From Bacillota bacterium (GTDB lineage: Bacteria > Bacillota > Clostridia > Peptostreptococcales > Anaerovoracaceae): 64,000 nt of DNA. Shown piece after piece: positions 51,738 to 60,360 of the stretch; the first letter of the stretch is position 1, and each line of letters starts with the position of its first letter. The notes under the pieces are model-generated. The model saw only the letters and a list, made by a program, of their open reading frames with translations, searched no databases and was not told where the DNA came from. The DNA lies in assembly GCA_029008005.1 (NCBI GenBank), contig JAQXIX010000029.1, forward strand, positions 62,001 to 126,000. The letters run 5' to 3'. A program made the translations under genes and the position numbers.

Positions 51738-53897
51738 ATGGATGGAAGTCACAATTACAGTGAAATATTCGAAAGCTGGGAAGTGTCGAAACTCCTGGGA
51801 AGCGGAGGTTTCGGCAAAGTATATGAACTCCGGCGTGTTGAAGGAAATAATGTATTTAAGTCGGCATTGAAGGTTATTACAATACCGCAGAATAAAAATG
51901 AAATAGCAGAGAAGAAGTCTGAGGGACATGACGAGGAGTCAATAAAGCAGTACTACAACAGTATTGTTAAAATGTTTCTCAATGAATACAGAATCATGGC
52001 CGATTTGAGGGGAAACAGTAATATTGTCAGCTATGAAGATCATAAGGTGATTCCTCATGATGATGGGATAGGGTGTGATATCTATATAAGGATGGAGCTT
52101 CTTACACCGCTTGTTGATTATCTCGCATATAATAAGATGACAGAGGAACAGATAATTAAACTGGGAACAGATATTTGCCGTGCGCTGGAATTATGTGAGA
52201 AGAGAAAAATAATTCACAGAGACATAAAACCGGGCAATATTTTTCTGTCTAAAAACAATGACTTCAAAATCGGCGATTTCGGTATTGCCAGAACAATGGA
52301 AATGACATCAGGGGGAATGTCTAAAAAGGGTACATATAAATACATGGCTCCTGAAGTGTACAAAGGGCAGAATTACGGAAGGACAGTTGATATTTATTCG
52401 CTGGGTCTAGTAATGTATTTTCTTGCTAACGGCAAGAGAACACCGTTTCTTCCTCCGGAACCTGCGCGGGTGTCTTATATTGATGAAGAAAAAGCGCTTC
52501 TTATGAGAATGCAGGGAAAACTCCTGCCGCCTCCGAGAAATGCAAGCAGGGAATTAAGCAGAATAATACTTAAGGCTTGTGCCTATGAAGCAGGAGACAG
52601 GTACTCAAGTGCTGCTGAGATGCGCAGAGATCTGGAGAATATAGGCAATCATAACAATTACAATTTTAGTGAAGAAACAGGGACGGAGACAGTAATTGAT
52701 GTTCCGCCGATAGAACCGGATCCGAAACCTGATTCCCCCCAAAAGAAAAAAAACTATGTGCCGAGGCAGAAGCCTAAGATTGATAAAAAAATAATAGCTC
52801 TGATTGCGGTACTGCTTGTAATCGCAGCAGGTGCATTTTTTGCCTTCGGACGGACAGGCGGCAGTGATTCCAAAAGCAGTATTTTCAGCTCGGATATACC
52901 TGTAATTATGTATGATACAGGAGTAAAAGGCACCTGGGGCGACAATAACGGAATGGAAAAAGAAGAACTGATTTTTGACAGTTTCGAGCGAGATTCCATT
53001 GTAAAAATTGTATTTGAAGACAGTAACCGAGGCGCTGAAGGAAAAATCGTTGATATCTCGGAAGAACAGAATGAAGAAGCACTCGCGTGGATAGATTCAG
53101 ATGAACCGGGTGTGCTGTATATAGGCGGCAAAGGCGGCGTTAAAGCAAACAGCAGCTGTAACGGTCTTTTCGCATACTGTGAAAATCTGAGAAGCATAGA
53201 TTTCAATAATGCCTTCGATACGAGTGATGTTACTGAAATGAGATATCTTTTTTATCATGATAAAAACCTGCGCAGTGTTGACATGGAGGGAATTGATACT
53301 TCGAATGTAACTATTACGGATCGTATGTTTGCTTTCTGTGACTCTCTGGAAACCATTGAAAATATGGATTTTAATACATCCAATATAGAAGATATGGTTG
53401 GGATGTTCAAGGACTGCAAAAGTCTTGAAAGTGTCGATACTTCCAACTGGGACACATCGAATGTAAGAGAAATGTGGAGAATGTTTGAAAACTGCAGCAG
53501 CCTTGAGGTTATAGATACTAGCGGATGGAACACAGGAAGTGTGAGAGGAATGCATTATATGTTCTATAACTGCTACAGCCTGACTGATCTGGATGTAAGT
53601 GGTTTTGATACATCCCAGGCAACTAACATGACTGCAATGTTCTCCCATTGCGAAAGCCTGGCTGATATTGATGTCAGCGGATTTGACACATCAAATGTGG
53701 CAGATATGAAGTATATGTTCGTATCGTGTGTAAGCGCTAAGCTGATTGATGTGTCAGAATTTGATACGTCGCTGCTTGACGGAAAAGATGTTTATCATAT
53801 TTTCTATGATTGCAATCCGGAAGTTGTTAAAGGTTACGAAAACTGGAAAGAATATGATTCCTATGATTCAAATCGGATGTTTGATTTGGGAGAATAA
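51738..53897 (+). CDS. Transmembrane Ser/Thr protein kinase with DUF285 repeat ectodomain
   Basis: 719 residues. The kinase domain (about 14-300) is complete: GSGGFGKVY, ALKVI, HRDIKPGN (160-167), DFG (180-182) and GTYKYMAPEVY. A juxtamembrane stretch with TETVIDVPPIEP (about 315-326) precedes the transmembrane helix (351-370). The ectodomain ends in about eight 24-residue DUF285 repeats with the core DTSNV-x2-M-x2-MF-x2-C-x-SL, a surface-protein repeat class usually tied to adhesion. Replacing the usual PASTA sensor with such repeats is unusual and suggests a protein or host-surface ligand. Confidence 0.93.
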   Translation: MDGSHNYSEIFESWEVSKLLGSGGFGKVYELRRVEGNNVFKSALKVITIPQNKNEIAEKKSEGHDEESIKQYYNSIVKMFLNEYRIMADLRGNSNIVSYEDHKVIPHDDGIGCDIYIRMELLTPLVDYLAYNKMTEEQIIKLGTDICRALELCEKRKIIHRDIKPGNIFLSKNNDFKIGDFGIARTMEMTSGGMSKKGTYKYMAPEVYKGQNYGRTVDIYSLGLVMYFLANGKRTPFLPPEPARVSYIDEEKALLMRMQGKLLPPPRNASRELSRIILKACAYEAGDRYSSAAEMRRDLENIGNHNNYNFSEETGTETVIDVPPIEPDPKPDSPQKKKNYVPRQKPKIDKKIIALIAVLLVIAAGAFFAFGRTGGSDSKSSIFSSDIPVIMYDTGVKGTWGDNNGMEKEELIFDSFERDSIVKIVFEDSNRGAEGKIVDISEEQNEEALAWIDSDEPGVLYIGGKGGVKANSSCNGLFAYCENLRSIDFNNAFDTSDVTEMRYLFYHDKNLRSVDMEGIDTSNVTITDRMFAFCDSLETIENMDFNTSNIEDMVGMFKDCKSLESVDTSNWDTSNVREMWRMFENCSSLEVIDTSGWNTGSVRGMHYMFYNCYSLTDLDVSGFDTSQATNMTAMFSHCESLADIDVSGFDTSNVADMKYMFVSCVSAKLIDVSEFDTSLLDGKDVYHIFYDCNPEVVKGYENWKEYDSYDSNRMFDLGE

Positions 53898-53902
53898 GAG
53901 GT

Positions 53903-55564
53903 ATGAAGGGTAATAAGACAAAGATTACTGCGATTATTATATTGCTTCTGCTTATTATTTTCGGTGCTTTTGTTTTTATTTTCGACAGAACAGACGAAGA
54001 AGCGGATGAACCGGCAAAAGCAAAGGCGAAAAAAGAAAAGGGTGTAACTATTGAATACGGAGATAGTTACACCTTTTCGAAAAATGTCATCAAACCGAAA
54101 GATGATCCGGAAAGTATTCTGGAATATGATGAGAAAAATCATAAAGTTGTAAAAGCCGTTGAGTGCGGTGAATGCACAGTAAAGCTTGAAAATGGAAGGA
54201 CAGTAAATGTATTCGTGGAACCTGCGAAACTTACGCTGGTGCTGTTTGCCGGACAGAGCAACTGCGAAGGACGTCTTGCGAGCGATGAGACAGTGGAAAC
54301 TGCCGAGAAGCAGGTAGTATTAAATGAATATATGACTGCTTTCGGGACATATGGTGCTTCTGACAATGAAACAAGCAGGGAAGTAAACTGGATTGATAAT
54401 CCAATAGACGAATTGAGCATTGACAATGCCGGCAAATATATTCCCGAAAGTCTTACGGATAACAGCAGAAACAAAATATACAACAGAACGGATACTCTCA
54501 CAGAAAACAAGACAAAAGTCGGAAAAACAGGCCTTGACAGTGCCTTTGCATACGAGTGGTATAAACAGACGGGAGAAAAGGTATGGGTAATAAATGCAGC
54601 ACATCACGGTTCGACTATAGAGTCGTGGATGCCGACAAAGGGTCGCACAGACAATAATTACTGGCAGGCAGTCAAGCTGTATCAGGGAGCGGAGAAGGTT
54701 CTCAGCGAAGAGATTGAGGCGGGCCATTTCACGCTGGCACACAAGGGGATAATCTGGTGTCAGGGAGAAAACAATTTCAGGATGAGCTCCGGAGAATATT
54801 CGTCCAGATTTCAGGAGATATTTGAGGGCTTTGAGAAAAGATTAAGCGGCAAGAACATACCGAACCTTAATCGTGAACTTGACTTCTGCGGAATTGTAAT
54901 TGTACGGGCTGCGCTTAACAGAACCGATAACGGAATAAAAGATTTCCTGCTGACAGGACCACGCAGCTCGCAGTTTTATATGACGACAGGTGAAGTCAGC
55001 TCGAAGATAATGCTGGCAAGCAATGTTGCGGAAAACTGGAGCAGCGATGCATCAGTAAAAGAATATTTTATGGGCAAATACGGTACGGATAAAGATTATA
55101 ATGAAGCGTATCCTAAGGCAGATTCCGACGTTAAAATGCCTGCGGCTGTTAAGGATGTTCACAGAGGCTTTCATTACACACAGCTGGGATATAACGAAAT
55201 AGGCATAGAAGCGGCAGACAGCATTATCAGTCGTATCTTCGGGAAAAAGAACCGGAATAGTACGCCGGAAAGGGTGGAACTCGTTATGCATGACGGACTT
55301 ACGGACATGTCGGGAAGAACAGCCGACATCCCGGTTGACAAATACGTACCCTTTGCCGTAAAGGTATTTCCTGCATCAATGCAGAAAGACGTGAAAATAA
55401 AATGTTCTGATAATGTCGTATATGATTCCAAAGGCCTTATGATAACAGGAGACGGTAAAGAGAAAAGTGTAACCGGAAGTATAGAAGTAACTGTAAAGGG
55501 AACGTCCGAAATTATGAAAATAATCGGGATACAAAACAGCTTGGGGAATAATATGGAGAAGTAG
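53903..55564 (+). CDS. Membrane-anchored SASA/SGNH-type carbohydrate esterase
   Basis: 553 residues with an N-terminal anchor (AIIILLLLIIFGAFVFIF). The catalytic part has the SASA (sialate O-acetylesterase, DUF303) motifs FAGQSNCEGR with the nucleophilic Ser, IIWCQGENN, and DVHRGFHYTQLGY with the catalytic Asp/His. It probably removes acetyl groups from glycans or cell-wall sugars. The C-terminal roughly 90 residues form a separate domain, perhaps Ig-like. It starts 6 nt after the kinase stop and ends 3 nt before the NlpC/P60 gene. Confidence 0.8.
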   Translation: MKGNKTKITAIIILLLLIIFGAFVFIFDRTDEEADEPAKAKAKKEKGVTIEYGDSYTFSKNVIKPKDDPESILEYDEKNHKVVKAVECGECTVKLENGRTVNVFVEPAKLTLVLFAGQSNCEGRLASDETVETAEKQVVLNEYMTAFGTYGASDNETSREVNWIDNPIDELSIDNAGKYIPESLTDNSRNKIYNRTDTLTENKTKVGKTGLDSAFAYEWYKQTGEKVWVINAAHHGSTIESWMPTKGRTDNNYWQAVKLYQGAEKVLSEEIEAGHFTLAHKGIIWCQGENNFRMSSGEYSSRFQEIFEGFEKRLSGKNIPNLNRELDFCGIVIVRAALNRTDNGIKDFLLTGPRSSQFYMTTGEVSSKIMLASNVAENWSSDASVKEYFMGKYGTDKDYNEAYPKADSDVKMPAAVKDVHRGFHYTQLGYNEIGIEAADSIISRIFGKKNRNSTPERVELVMHDGLTDMSGRTADIPVDKYVPFAVKVFPASMQKDVKIKCSDNVVYDSKGLMITGDGKEKSVTGSIEVTVKGTSEIMKIIGIQNSLGNNMEK

Positions 55565-55566
55565 AA

Positions 55567-56841
55567 ATGAAAAAAATTTTTTGTATCTTCACAGCTTTTA
55601 TTATGGCAATGACAATGAGTGCGGAGTGGGCCTTTGCTGCAGATGAAAATTCAGCAGCACAGGCCGGCGGAACAGTTGAGTCTTCAGAAAACAGTACAGT
55701 ACAGGGAACAGCAGAGGATACCGAGGAGCCTGGACAAACCGGGGAACCCGAAGTACCTGAAGCGCCTGATGAACCTGTTACTCCGAAGGAGCCTTCGGTA
55801 ATTCCCGAAAAACTTTCGGTAAGCGCAAAGTCCAGAGGAACAATATACATGAATGTTAAAGTAACTGACGGCAGCGGAAAAAAGCTGATACTGGAATATC
55901 TTAAAGGAAACACATGGATAAAAAAATCGTCGGTTAATGTGCCGGAATCTGAAGAAGGAACTGCTGACACATATGTATGGCGCGCTAAATTCTCCAATGA
56001 ATGGTGGTACGAAACCGGGACGAAATGGAGATTTGCTTTGTATGAGCCGGCAGACGGAAGCCTTTTGAAGTCAGGTGAGACAATTACGGTTAACACTCAG
56101 AGATACTACCGGAACCCTTCGGGTTACCTGCAGATAAAAGACAAGATAACCCTTGAAGGAGGAGGCTATAAGCTGTATACCGGGTACATGGGACTTAAGG
56201 TATATAAGGTAAACAAATATTTCGGAATCGGAAGCGTTTACTGGCCGAGATATACGTCAGGTACAAAGTCAAGAGTAAGAGCATTTCAGCGGCGAAAAGG
56301 GCTTAAGGCCACAGGTAACGTAAATCTTGAAACCTGGAAAAAGATGGGGTACTCCGAAAGCAGCTGGTATAAACTCGGGGCTTATGTTACACCCGTAAGA
56401 AAAGAACTGAATCTAGCAAGTACAAGAAGTGATTATATTAACGCAATGATCAGAACTGCGGAGAGTTACAGGGGAGCTAAATTTGTTGTGGGAGCTTCCG
56501 GAAGGAAATCCGACGGATTGGACTGCTCGGGACTTATTATGCAGTGCATGTACAGCGCCGGTGTTTCGATACCCGGAATCAGCTCGGTTTCTCACTCGAA
56601 AAGAGGTCACGAGTACGAAAGCCGCAATATGTGGAAGAGCAAATACCTTAAAAGAGTAAGCTATAAATCAAGAAAAAAAGGAGATTTGATTTTTTATCAA
56701 AAAGGTGGCAGAATAATACACGTGGCCTTGTATGTAGGTAACGGTAAAATAATCCACAGCTGGCCTAATTGTGTTATGAAATCATCTGCCGCATTATCAC
56801 GGTGGGGAAAGATTGCAGGAGTCAAGAGAATTTTTAAGTGA
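55567..56841 (+). CDS. Secreted NlpC/P60 endopeptidase with peptidoglycan-binding domain
   Basis: 424 residues. A signal peptide (MKKIFCIFTAFIMAMTMS, cleavage near AFAAD) is followed by a Pro/Glu/Thr-rich linker, a beta-rich segment (about 80-175), a PG_binding_1-type domain (RVRAFQRRKGLKATGNVN) and the NlpC/P60 domain with Cys320 (GLDCSGL) and His385 (IHVALYVG). It cleaves peptidoglycan stem peptides. It is the last gene of the island, 2 nt after the esterase. With the M23 enzyme at the other end, the island is bracketed by two wall peptidases. Confidence 0.9.
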   Translation: MKKIFCIFTAFIMAMTMSAEWAFAADENSAAQAGGTVESSENSTVQGTAEDTEEPGQTGEPEVPEAPDEPVTPKEPSVIPEKLSVSAKSRGTIYMNVKVTDGSGKKLILEYLKGNTWIKKSSVNVPESEEGTADTYVWRAKFSNEWWYETGTKWRFALYEPADGSLLKSGETITVNTQRYYRNPSGYLQIKDKITLEGGGYKLYTGYMGLKVYKVNKYFGIGSVYWPRYTSGTKSRVRAFQRRKGLKATGNVNLETWKKMGYSESSWYKLGAYVTPVRKELNLASTRSDYINAMIRTAESYRGAKFVVGASGRKSDGLDCSGLIMQCMYSAGVSIPGISSVSHSKRGHEYESRNMWKSKYLKRVSYKSRKKGDLIFYQKGGRIIHVALYVGNGKIIHSWPNCVMKSSAALSRWGKIAGVKRIFK

Positions 56842-56850
56842 TATATTATA

Positions 56851-57399
56851 ATGAGTGAGTTTATATCGTTATTTGTTGTTTTTTTTAAGATAGGATTGTT
56901 CAGTTTCGGCGGAGGAACAGCAATGCTGCCGCTGATATATCAGAGTGCCGGAGAAATCGGATTTATCAGTCAAAGAGAATTTTCGGATATGGTGGCACTA
57001 TCTCAGGTGACACCGGGTCCGGTGGCTGTAAATGCAGCAACGTATGTGGGATTGACAAATTCCGGAATAGTCGGAGCACTTGTTGCAACATTGGCCGTCT
57101 GTCTGCCGTGCTTCATAATAATGTTTTTCGTGTCTGCATTTCTTGACAGGGTCAAAGGAAACAAAATTGTTGAAGGCGCTTTCGCGGGAATAAGACCGGT
57201 CACGATCGGACTTATCGGAACGGCGGCAGTATTTATTGCAAAAGATATGATAACAGACGGGCCTGAGATAGCAGTGCCTGTATTGATTTTCGCAGGATCC
57301 GTTGTTATGATGGGAAAGTTTAAGGTTAAGCCGATTCTGACGATGCTTATAATGGCAGCGGCAGGATCGATAGTATATGGAATAGCGGGTATCAGCTGA
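56851..57399 (+). CDS. Half-size chromate transporter (CHR family), second half
   Basis: 182-residue membrane protein with the CHR motif FFKIGLFSFGGGTAMLPLI and ALSQVTPGPVAVNAATYVG. It is the partner of the half-gene at 38008-38589, from which it is separated by the island. No ribosome site lies before the ATG, and the gap to the NlpC/P60 stop is only 9 nt. If the two halves were once adjacent, the island entered between them or the genes rearranged. The ppiB gene follows 25 nt later. Confidence 0.88.
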   Translation: MSEFISLFVVFFKIGLFSFGGGTAMLPLIYQSAGEIGFISQREFSDMVALSQVTPGPVAVNAATYVGLTNSGIVGALVATLAVCLPCFIIMFFVSAFLDRVKGNKIVEGAFAGIRPVTIGLIGTAAVFIAKDMITDGPEIAVPVLIFAGSVVMMGKFKVKPILTMLIMAAAGSIVYGIAGIS

Positions 57400-57424
57400 T
57401 TTACCCGACAGGAGGATTAATAGT

Positions 57425-57907
57425 ATGAAGTATGTAAAAATTGAAATGGAAAACGGCGATATCATGAGAGGGGAACTTTACCCTGAAATCGCACCAAAAA
57501 CTGTTGAGAACTTTGAGAAGCTTGTAAATGACGGATTTTACGACGGTCTCATCTTCCACAGAGTAATCCCAGGATTTATGATTCAGGGAGGATGTCCTCA
57601 GGGAACAGGAACAGGCGGTCCGGGATGGACAATCGAGGGAGAATTCAGCTTCAACGGATTTAAAAACGACCTGAAGCACACAAGAGGAGTTCTTTCAATG
57701 GCAAGAACAATGGACCCTAATTCAGCCGGTTCACAGTTCTTTATTATGGTTCACGATGCACCACACCTTGACGGACAGTACGCTGCTTTCGGTAAAATTA
57801 CAGAAGGAATGGAAGCCGCAGATAAGATTGTAGGTCAGAACAGAGATTTCCGCGATAAGCCGAAGACTCCGCAGGTAATGAAGAAGGTTACAATTGAAGA
57901 AGAATAA
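57425..57907 (+). CDS. Cyclophilin-type peptidyl-prolyl cis-trans isomerase
   Basis: 160-residue cytosolic PpiB-type cyclophilin. Active-site segments are FHRVIPGFMIQGG (catalytic Arg), GVLSMARTMDPNSAGSQFFI and HLDGQYAAFGKITEG. AGGAGG precedes the ATG. No signal peptide. It ends the long rightward run that starts in the island, and a strong terminator follows. Confidence 0.96.
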   Translation: MKYVKIEMENGDIMRGELYPEIAPKTVENFEKLVNDGFYDGLIFHRVIPGFMIQGGCPQGTGTGGPGWTIEGEFSFNGFKNDLKHTRGVLSMARTMDPNSAGSQFFIMVHDAPHLDGQYAAFGKITEGMEAADKIVGQNRDFRDKPKTPQVMKKVTIEEE

Positions 57908-57911
57908 TCAC

Positions 57912-57938
57912 AAAACCGGGCAAATGCCCGGTTTTTTA
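57912..57938. terminator. Terminator after ppiB (convergent with the DUF1836 gene)
   Basis: AAAACCGGGC (57912-57921) pairs with 57926-57935, 4-nt loop, T-run to 57937. The A-run on the left also lets it act weakly leftward. Confidence 0.9.
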
Positions 57939-58424
57939 TATCAGATATTCATGCCTTACATAAAGCTGCGATGCGAAGGAATTGCAAACATGCCAGAACA
58001 TATCATTGGGATCTGTGATTTCCCGGCTCTTTGGCATAGTCGTCCCTTCAAAAGCATGCTTCACTGCGGTTTCGACCATATCACAAAACTGGTTATAGGA
58101 AAACTCCGCGTCCTTGAAATCAATACCTCTCTGTATTAGACGCGAAATTTCATCTATTGTATATACAGGCTTGAGAAGAGTAATCACGAATAGACGGGCA
58201 ATAGTAAGCCTGTTGTATTTTTTGTTTTCAGGTGAATCAATGTAACGCTGTTTAACATAGTTGTTCACCATGGTACGCGTAATCAGCTGCTTTCCCGAAT
58301 GAGGAAGATAATCTCCAAGCCATTTGTCTATCAGCTGCAGAACCTGCTCAAGGTACTGATCTACCGACGGAAGCTGATTCCATCTGGGCAGTTTCAGCAG
58401 ATCCGGTTTCTTGCTGTCAACCAC
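57936..58424 (-). CDS. DUF1836 family transcriptional regulator
   Basis: 162 residues from GTG 58424 (AGAGGTG upstream). The family pattern is clear: LPRWNQLPSVDQYLEQVLQL, ITRTMVNNYVKQRYIDSPENKKYNR and LTIARLFVITLLKPVYTIDEISRLI. This is a MerR-like helix-turn-helix fold, and relatives such as Bacillus YkrK repress nearby genes. It diverges from the acyl-CoA synthetase gene, and the palindrome at 58490-58505 lies between. Probably a local repressor. Confidence 0.85.
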   Translation of the reverse strand: MVDSKKPDLLKLPRWNQLPSVDQYLEQVLQLIDKWLGDYLPHSGKQLITRTMVNNYVKQRYIDSPENKKYNRLTIARLFVITLLKPVYTIDEISRLIQRGIDFKDAEFSYNQFCDMVETAVKHAFEGTTMPKSREITDPNDMFWHVCNSFASQLYVRHEYLI

Positions 58425-58466
58425 AATAACACCTCTTTATTACGCAAAATCCAATAACTCAGCACA

Positions 58467-58528
58467 AGCATAGCACGGAGTAACGGTTGTGTCAACTTGT
58501 TGACAAAGTTATTGTAATCAGTTAACAT
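58467..58528. promoter_or_regulatory. Back-to-back promoters sharing a -35 palindrome
   Basis: TGTCAA-CTTG-TTGACA (58490-58505) is a perfect palindrome whose halves are -35 hexamers facing opposite ways. Rightward: TTGACA, 17 nt, TAACAT (58523-58528). Leftward: TTGACA, 17 nt, TATGCT (58472-58467). One protein bound here could switch both the DUF1836 gene and the ligase gene. Confidence 0.65.
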
Positions 58529-58581
58529 AGTTTCAATAACTAAATAAGGTTCGCCGCAATCAAAGAGACTAAGGAGAATAA

Positions 58582-60309
58582 ATGGAAAACATCAGACAGC
58601 TAACACCCGTATTTGACGGTTGCAGATATTCGGATTTCAGAGATATGCTGAACAGCAGCGCCGAAAGGTTCAAAGAAGTTGATGCTTTCATAATAAAACA
58701 TCGCAAGGGCCGAAAGGAAGCAGAATACGAACATATTTCCTTTGCCGGATTCAGAGATGACGTTAATGCATTCGGATGCGGACTGCTTGCACAGCACGGA
58801 GCAGGCAGGAAGATAGCTGTCATGGGAAAAAACAGGTATGAATGGCTGTTAAGCTATTTCGCGATTCTCGGAGGTCTGGGGACCTGTGTACCTCTTGACA
58901 AGGGACTGCCTTATGAAGAACTTGAGTTGTCTCTCATCAGAAGCGGAAGTGAAATTCTGATATTTGATAACGGGCATATGGAGGCAGTAAAGCGCCTGAT
59001 GGAAGAAGGAAAAACACCGGTTAAAACCTTCGTGCCCATGGATGATGCAGATGGATTTAAGTGTGTAGGAGATTATCTCGAGGAAGGAAGAAATTCCGAT
59101 GATTCCGAGTACAGAAATCTGCCTGTTGACCCTGAGAAGAAAGATCTTCTCCTGTTTACGTCGGGAACAACTTCAATGGCAAAGGCCGTAATGCTGTCTC
59201 AGAGAAATATTATGTCAAATCTTGAGGCTATCGATACGGTTATTTCCGTATGGCCTGGGGATGTAAGCATGGCATTCCTGCCATATCATCATACATTTGG
59301 CGCGATCGGTCAGTTTGTAATGATATCACAGGGAGCAACTACAACATACTGTGACGGTCTAAAGTATCTGCAGAAAAACCTTGTGGAATACAAAATTTCA
59401 GTATTCTTCTGTGTACCGCTGCTTATTGAATCCATATACAAGAAAGTAATGACTACGGTTAAAAAAGAAGGTAAGGAAAAGAAACTCGCCTTCGGAATGA
59501 AAGTGGCCAAGGTGACAGATAAACTGGGACTCAAACTGCGTCGCAAGCTTTTTGCGGAGGTACTGGATAAGCTGGGAGGAAACCTTCGACTTGTTGTAAG
59601 CGGAGCATCGGCTATAGATCCGGTAGCCATGGCAGGCTTCAAATCTTTTGGAATCGATGCGTTCCAGGGATACGGAATGACGGAATCTTCTCCGGTAATC
59701 TGTGTCGAAAACAGATATGAACAGAAGAACGGATCAATCGGAAGACCTCTGCCGAATCTCGAAGTAAGAATCGATAATACGGACGAAAACGGAGTGGGAG
59801 AGCTGATTGCCCGCGGTCCGAGTATCATGTCGGGATACTATGAGAATGAAGAAGAGACAGCGAAGGCTCTCGAAGACGGATGGCTCCACACAGGAGACCT
59901 GGCATATGCCGATGAGGATGGATTCGTGTTTATCTGCGGCAGAAAGAAAAATGTAATCGTCCTTAAAAACGGTAAAAATGTATATCCGGAAGAACTGGAA
60001 GTTATGATAAATAATCTTCCCTATGTTGAGGAATGTATGGTTTACGGAGAACCGAGAAACAATGACGGAGATGAGAGGGATCTGGCAGTTTGTGTCAAAA
60101 TAGTATATAAGCCTGATTACATGGCAGATAATTATAATACCGAATCGAAGAAAGAAATCGACAGTATAATTCGAGCTGATATTGATAAGATTAATGATAC
60201 ACTCCCTGTATATAAGCAGATGCTGCGAATTGTTACGACCAATGAAGAAATGGTTAAAACAACTACCGGTAAAGTAAAGAGATACGAAGAATTATCAAAA
60301 AACAAATAA
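58582..60309 (+). CDS. AMP-forming acyl-CoA synthetase (long-chain type)
   Basis: ANL-superfamily ligase, 575 residues, that activates a carboxylic acid with ATP and CoA. Motifs: LLFTSGTTSMAKAVMLSQ (P-loop), YGMTESSPV, GWLHTGDLAYADEDGFVFICGR and the C-terminal KTTTGKVKR with the catalytic Lys. It is closest in look to FadD-like long-chain ligases; the actual acid cannot be read. AAGGAG precedes the ATG. Probably controlled with the divergent DUF1836 gene. The next transcript starts at 60326. Confidence 0.92.
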   Translation: MENIRQLTPVFDGCRYSDFRDMLNSSAERFKEVDAFIIKHRKGRKEAEYEHISFAGFRDDVNAFGCGLLAQHGAGRKIAVMGKNRYEWLLSYFAILGGLGTCVPLDKGLPYEELELSLIRSGSEILIFDNGHMEAVKRLMEEGKTPVKTFVPMDDADGFKCVGDYLEEGRNSDDSEYRNLPVDPEKKDLLLFTSGTTSMAKAVMLSQRNIMSNLEAIDTVISVWPGDVSMAFLPYHHTFGAIGQFVMISQGATTTYCDGLKYLQKNLVEYKISVFFCVPLLIESIYKKVMTTVKKEGKEKKLAFGMKVAKVTDKLGLKLRRKLFAEVLDKLGGNLRLVVSGASAIDPVAMAGFKSFGIDAFQGYGMTESSPVICVENRYEQKNGSIGRPLPNLEVRIDNTDENGVGELIARGPSIMSGYYENEEETAKALEDGWLHTGDLAYADEDGFVFICGRKKNVIVLKNGKNVYPEELEVMINNLPYVEECMVYGEPRNNDGDERDLAVCVKIVYKPDYMADNYNTESKKEIDSIIRADIDKINDTLPVYKQMLRIVTTNEEMVKTTTGKVKRYEELSKNK

Positions 60310-60325
60310 AAATTTTATTTTAGTG

Positions 60326-60354
60326 TTGACTTCACAAAAAATCGGTGATACACT
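60326..60354 (+). promoter_or_regulatory. Promoter of the T-box/trpB transcript
   Basis: -35 TTGACT (60326-60331), 17-nt spacer, -10 TACACT (60349-60354). The start near 60361 opens the T-box leader. Confidence 0.7.
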
Positions 60355-60360
60355 TGTGTC

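Noticed and set aside
38696..56841. Type VII secretion or prophage interpretation of the island
   Set aside because: No EssC/EccC ATPase, WXG100 proteins, integrase, terminase, capsid or tail genes are present. FHA and kinase domains alone do not make a T7SS.
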